Source: Megalonaias nervosa (lineage: Eukaryota > Mollusca > Bivalvia > Unionida > Unionidae). From it: a stretch of 64,000 bases of DNA. Location: contig JAECUM010004994.1 in the NCBI GenBank assembly GCA_016617855.1, positions 28,360 through 92,359 on the forward strand. The letters are read 5' to 3'. Below are positions 59,446 through 64,000 of the stretch, piece by piece (the first letter of the stretch is position 1; every line of letters begins with the position of its first letter). A program made the translations under genes and the position numbers. The notes under the pieces are model-generated. The model worked only from the letters and a program-made list of their open reading frames with translations. It searched no databases and was not told the DNA's origin.

Positions 59446-59742
59446 CTAATGATTATTCTGAAATTTGGCCAGATAGTCTTCAGCGGTTTTTATAGGGGAT
59501 TCACCTGAAGACTTCTTATCATAATATCGTTTCAGCTCTCTGTATCTTTTACCACCGCACTTTACACACAACTGGGTTTCTCCTCTGACCCCAACACCGC
59601 ATCGTAAACACGGTTTTGGTCCTAGACTCCCTCTACGATAGCTTTGCATATGTTGGCCACAAAATTCATTTACGCATGATTTATTACAAGGAGCTGAATA
59701 ACCAATCATAAGCCATCTGCATCGGTTGTTTGTTTGAATCAT
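59446..59742 (-). CDS. Small zinc-ribbon protein
   Basis: 98 codons, intact. Two Cys clusters: CNKSCVNEFCGQH (residues 19-31) and CLRCGVG...LCVKCGGKRY (45-66), a double zinc-binding arrangement; the C-terminal 30 residues are helical. A DNA- or RNA-binding regulator is plausible. It lies between the HNH gene (20 bases) and the divergent polymerase gene, and I remember a similar ETQLC-containing protein from animal elements of this kind. Confidence 0.7.
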   Translation of the reverse strand: MIQTNNRCRWLMIGYSAPCNKSCVNEFCGQHMQSYRRGSLGPKPCLRCGVGVRGETQLCVKCGGKRYRELKRYYDKKSSGESPIKTAEDYLAKFQNNH

Positions 59743-59792
59743 TATATATATAATTAAAGTTTAATTAAACATATATTTGCTTTAAATATAGT
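59743..59792. promoter_or_regulatory. Divergent promoter region, 50 bp
   Basis: Extremely AT-rich gap between the zinc-ribbon and polymerase start codons, with 'tatatataattaaa' and 'tttaattaaacatatat'. It must serve both genes; TATA-like words occur on both strands. Confidence 0.5.
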
Positions 59793-61989
59793 ATGGAGGA
59801 ATTTGAGAGATTATCCACAATTGAACCTTCCACCGCAAGATTTGATCTTGATAAATTACCAAAATCTGAATTTAATTTTTCAATGCAAGATCTGGCTTTG
59901 ATAAATAGTGATATAACCAATCGTATCCGTGAAGCTAAGAAAGAATTTCGCAATGATGGCGCGGCTCGTACTTGGTCGACATTCAGGATTATGAACGACA
60001 ACACCGCTGGTGTTGTTGTTGACGCTAGAATGAGTGACGAACGAGGTAAAAATATTATTAACTATCTCGACAATCAGAGATATATTATTCTAGTAAAATT
60101 TATTGTGCAGACAGATGATGACACTTGGATTATTCGTGATAAACGTGAACCCATACGGCTTCATACTGGAAATAATACTGTTGCATTAAATAAACAATCA
60201 AAACCAGGAATATTGACTGGTATTGATAAACTGTATTATGAACAAGCGTATCCTGTCACGGCAGTTATCTATGCGATATATCCGCTAAAAAATAAACCTA
60301 GCGTTGATAATCTCAAACCGATGAAACTGTCAAGGAGACTAAACTGCGTAGTTGAGCAAGTTATGGAACATTTCTCAAAAGCAATACGTGGAAACGGTTT
60401 AACTGATTTAAGACATACAAAAATAAATGAGTGGGCAGAAACAGTTAAAGATACCGGAGCATCTATCAGTGACGTTGCTAAGCTAGAAAAAAAATTAAAA
60501 TTTCCAATAACAGTAAAAACACTAACTGGAGAGATTATATATAAGTCAAAATACCCATCAAGAGGAGCTCCAATAACAATCATTGATCATAATGCACATG
60601 CATGGACTGATGCTGTAACAATATTTCCATGGGATAGGACTGTTAAATTTTATAGCGATTATATATTTGATGCTATCAGTGATATCAGTAAAAGCGACCC
60701 TGTATCTGTTTGGTTATTTCAGAGTTCAGAATCCGTGAATTACGATCAATTTGTAAAACCTAATGGACAGATTTACCGTAGAGAATCTCTCCATGAAGAA
60801 ATGAAGAATCTTGCACAACGCCTTTGGCGTGAATATAATTCTGAGGATGTTGAAGTTGAACAATTACTAAATAATTGTTTTACAGTTCCATCGGTTGCGG
60901 CTCACTTTGCTCAGAAGAAAAATTCATGGAAACCGACACGAATAGAATTTCTTGAAGACATCCAGCACAATTGTGTCGAATACGGACATGGCAGATTATG
61001 GAATACCAAATACAATCATCGTAAAGTTATATCGGTTGATATGGTTGCGTGTTATCCTGGAAGTTTTCTTGGATACAGAGACTGTTCTGAATATTTCAAG
61101 ATTCGGGCATCCGACACATGAAATGACAAGAGTTGCGATAAATGGACCATTACCTGATTTTGATTTAACTGGATTCGCTTGTGTAAAATCATTTAAGTTT
61201 TGTAATAATCTTCATCTGATCATTTATGCATGGTTTGGGAGACGTTTTGCAGAAAAATATTGAGTTCCAATAGTTTTATTACGATACATGCTCGATGCTG
61301 AAATCTTAACGTCGTTGAGTGTAAGTGAAGCTATTATATCATATCACCGGCAGAAACAAATTTGGTTACCACAACAAAAGAAACATTCACCAGATGAAGA
61401 TTGGGATAAAATTGATTATGAAAATAAAGTTGCAAAAGATCTCGGTAGAAAAATAATCGGTAAATTTACTCAAGGAGAATCATATGATCATAAACGACAC
61501 TGTACAAGATTAATCATGGATGATGCCGAGTTAGATTTTATAATTACTGATACAACGAACAAAGGAATATTTATAAGCAGAAATAATGCTTATTTGTCAG
61601 ACGGAACCAAACTAGGTACAATCGTGAGTTATATTGATGGTGAATCACCACAATTTACTCATTTAAGATCTTCTATGCTCACTTACGTTTCTATAAATTT
61701 ATTATCGATGATAAATAGATTTCCTTGTTATGCTGTCAGAGTTGCTACGGATTCATTCTATATAAATAACGCATACGTGGATTTGGTAAAACCGTTACTC
61801 GGTAGCAGCGAATGGGGATCATGGCGAATAAAACAAGAAAGTATACTTGACTATTCTGAATCAGCAGATGTTGATATCAAAGAAATATACTATGGTAATG
61901 ACAATCAAACACCAGTATCAACATCACCATCTGTATTTGATCCCATAGCCAGACATAAAACCATTTATCTCAATGGACCTTGCGATTGA
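59793..61989 (+). pseudogene. Divergent family B DNA polymerase part, frameshift plus TGA
   Basis: The first 443 codons are open (59793-61121). The frame shifts near 61095, an in-frame TGA lies at 61261-61263, then the frame is open to 61989. Polymerase motif A is VISVDMVACYP (nt 61024-61056), followed by a helix region, and motif C is VATDSF (nt 61741-61758, with ATDS in place of DTDS). The N-terminal 400 residues (TWSTFRIMNDNTAGVV, HNAHAW) hold no exonuclease DxE triad that I can recognise. It is probably one protein with the helicase that follows. I recall comparable polymerase-helicase proteins in cnidarian and other invertebrate genomes. Confidence 0.72.
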
Positions 61990-63202
61990 ATTATTTCAGC
62001 AGAGTTCTTCATTGACGACTTTGTCGTCGGACATGATTGTGTTGACACCTACACACAGACGAGCCAGAGAAATAAAACAACGAGGAGTAAAATCATGTAC
62101 ATACCATAGTTTCTTCAGATGGTGTGGAGATACGTGGAGACCTGAGCGAATGGGTGAGAAATATATTCCCAAAATCATCATCTGGGATGAGATTTGTACA
62201 GTATCGTTAGAAACATTAAAAATATTTCTTGATTGGTTATTAATGAAAAATACTGCTGTGATTATGTGTGGCGATCATGGTCAACCACCACCTTTCGTCG
62301 GTCAGTCTCCACATGAGTGGTTAAAAATGTTTGTTGATTATTATGAAGAAATAAATGATGATCATAGAGCTATTGATGAAGCTCTGAAACAATTTAAAAG
62401 ATTAATCAGACTACAGCCAGATAAAATACAATGTGAAATAATGCGTGAAATAATTCCAGAAACTCCTGTGAACGATTTTTGGAATCTATGGACACCAAAT
62501 GATTTAATAGTTGTGAGCAGAAAAATAGTTTGTGATGAATTGCAAGAGAAATTATTTCTGTTACACAAGGAAAGATTTTCAAATCTACCCGTACCATTGT
62601 GTTATCGCCCAGCAGATACTCGACGACAAAATACTGAAGTTGAAATTCCAGGAACAAATGAAAAACAAAATCTTGTGTTAAATGATATTGTTTTAGTTGA
62701 TGTTGATGTTGTTGAAAGCGCACTGAGTATGAATAACTCACCGTGGAAATTGGGATATGCCATAACGATTCACTCGTCACAAGGACTAACTATTACTGAT
62801 ACAAATATCTGGATTGTCGATGACAGAATCGAGTGGTCAAATTTAGTTCATCTCGCAGTATCTCGAGTCAGGAGAATATCTCAACTGCATAGAGTTGTCA
62901 TAGAATCCACAGAAAATAATAATCAAACTGTTAGCGACACCGAAGGTGTTATTGGCGTAATAAGAAAAAAACTATTTGGTTATAAACAATGTGACAAAAA
63001 AAATAATCGTGATTTTTATATCGATATTGAATTTATTATGATGCCAAAACAACAACAGAATAATCGTTGTGCAAGTTGTAACTGTAATATGCTATGGGAA
63101 TATTCGAGTAATAAACCAAGACAGTTCACCGTAGACAGAATTAATAGTGATCTTGGTCATACACATGATAATGTGATGCTGACCTGTCTTGAATGCAATT
63201 GA
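61973..63202 (+). pseudogene. SF1 (Pif1/RecD-like) helicase with C-terminal HNH-like domain
   Basis: 409 codons overlapping the end of the polymerase frame by 17 bases in another frame. The Walker A region falls on the junction (NGPCD at 61971-61986) and is broken by the TGA and frameshift. Further motifs: II (IIIWDEI), III (MCGDHGQPPP), V/Va (GYAITIHSSQGLTI) and VI (LAVSRVRR), in the order of Pif1/RecD2-type SF1B helicases. Residues 360-409 add CASCNC, FTVDRINS and VMLTCLECN, an HNH/endonuclease-VII-like zinc module. Helicase plus polymerase would drive replication of the element. Nothing else is broken after the junction. Confidence 0.8.
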
Positions 63203-63217
63203 CGTAGGGGTTTCAAT

Positions 63218-64000
63218 TTACAAAAGTGAACGCGGTGGTAATTGTGTGTCTTCAGGAATTACTTGTAATTGTTCACGTGCAAATCCACGTTGAGGAGCAG
63301 TTGAATCTAGTCTGTATATTGCGGGTCTACCTGTGGATCTAACCATGCTAGAAATTTTATGTGCAGTCACACTCCAGATAGGATCAGTTGCTCTTTTTTT
63401 ACCCCCTTCAAGTTCACCAGGTTCATATAAATACCTTACAGTCACATTACCTAACACTGACTGTTTTGAAAAGTCACGTCGTTGTCCGTAACCATCAATA
63501 CGGGGTATATATTTCTTTGTAATTGCATTAACAGGTTTCATAGAAGTTGCACGAGTAATTTCATTATTTAACGCAGCTATCACACTTGGTAATCTTTCAA
63601 CCCATTCACGAGATCTTGTATCTGTATGAATTATTTCCTTCAAATGCTGGTATCCAAATAACCGCTCAGCGAGTGTTCGATTAAATCGTTCAACTACTGC
63701 CTGATCACGATGAATTGTAGTGTGTCCTCATCTGATTTTGACATTATGTTTTTTAATCAGCGATGATACTGCACCAAGAAATTCTTTGCCAGGTTCAACT
63801 TGTAGCAACTGTGGCCATCGTAATGGTCCTCGTTGATAAATTCATTCAAACGCAGATGCAACTTCAGATGTTGTTTTTGTTGATAATGGCTCCACTTCTT
63901 TATATCTACTTGCAACATCAACGACAGTTAACACGTATTTGTATGTACATGATTGACGTCCATGTGTTTTAATGGTATTGTGTGGTAAAAACAAAATATC
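63218..64000 (-). pseudogene. Retroviral-type integrase, two TGAs, 5' end off window
   Basis: One frame from the window edge to 63218, with TGA at 63842-63844 and 63728-63730. rve core motifs: TVVDVASRY (first Asp), VEPGKEF where the second catalytic Asp is expected (Glu here), and VVERFNRTL (catalytic Glu). The C-terminal 140 residues (LPSVIAALNN, then WSVTAHKISSM and GRPAIYRLDS) look like an SH3-type tail; no chromodomain is seen. The last 426 nt after an internal ATG are open. It converges with the helicase gene, 15 bases apart. Confidence 0.85.

Larger units (their letters stand above)
49564..64000 (+). mobile_element. Maverick/Polinton-like virus-like transposon, left end to integrase (right end off window)
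   Basis: Protein-coding density jumps at 49.8 kb: a dozen genes in 14 kb, against none in the preceding repeats. The gene set (capsid-like protein, pX-like peptide, adenovirus-type protease, family B polymerase, retroviral-type integrase) defines a Maverick/Polinton/adintovirus-type element. The virion genes lie left on the plus strand. After a hairpin array come minus-strand accessory genes, the plus-strand polymerase-helicase and a minus-strand integrase. No FtsK/HerA-type packaging ATPase was found, though it could lie beyond 64000. Frameshifts and in-frame TGA codons in at least five genes make this copy defective. Left border near 49565; the right terminal repeat is not in the window. 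Confidence 0.9.

Noticed and set aside
51403..64000. TGA recoding (alternative genetic code or selenocysteine) in the virus-like element
   Set aside because: TGA also ends intact genes in the element, frameshifts coexist with the TGAs, and arginine-to-stop CpG decay explains them.

Overview
The window looks like intronic and flanking DNA from an invertebrate animal, most likely a mollusc. It is AT-rich, full of degenerate repeats, and carries several copies of two tRNA-headed SINE families of the kind known from molluscs. It also holds one spaced-exon host gene and a large virus-like transposon. The species cannot be named from the sequence alone.

The host gene (about 5.9-43.1 kb, minus strand) is a Mondo/MLXIP (MondoA/ChREBP) orthologue, the glucose-sensing bHLH-zipper partner of Mlx. 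I found 13 exons with matching splice phases, except at one uncertain acceptor. In transcript order they encode the Mondo-conserved region (43.1, 40.7, 32.7 kb), acidic/GRACE-like segments (31.5, 28.7, 25.6 kb), a Gln/Ser-rich low-complexity region (21.4, 18.8, 14.6, 13.0, 11.9 kb) and the split bHLH (9.6 and 5.95 kb). The extreme N-terminal exons and the C-terminal zipper/WMC exons were not found. Introns hold SINEs, tandem-repeat-rich HINE/pearl-like elements, hAT-like and piggyBac-like elements, a degenerate Jockey-like non-LTR retrotransposon and many minisatellites. Three minisatellites start at or just beyond a 5' splice site. One of them, at 41.9-43.0 kb, has copied the exon end and its splice donor about 16 times.

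From about 49.56 kb to beyond the right edge lies a Maverick/Polinton-like element, apparently inserted in a host repeat. Its left half is a virion module: small coiled-coil/Q-rich proteins, a capsid-like protein, a pX/mu-like basic peptide, an adenovirus-type cysteine protease, a fibre-like protein with a phage-tail-fibre-type motif, a two-helix membrane protein and a penton-like protein. A 52-bp array of covarying hairpins separates this from the right half. The right half has an HNH endonuclease, a zinc-ribbon protein, a very divergent family B DNA polymerase followed by an SF1 helicase with an HNH-like tail (apparently one original protein), and a retroviral-type integrase running off the window edge. 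Several genes carry frameshifts and in-frame TGA codons, so this copy is a fossil. No packaging ATPase was seen.

No rRNA, functional tRNA or CRISPR feature was found. Exon coordinates come from reading splice sites by eye. Repeat boundaries are approximate.
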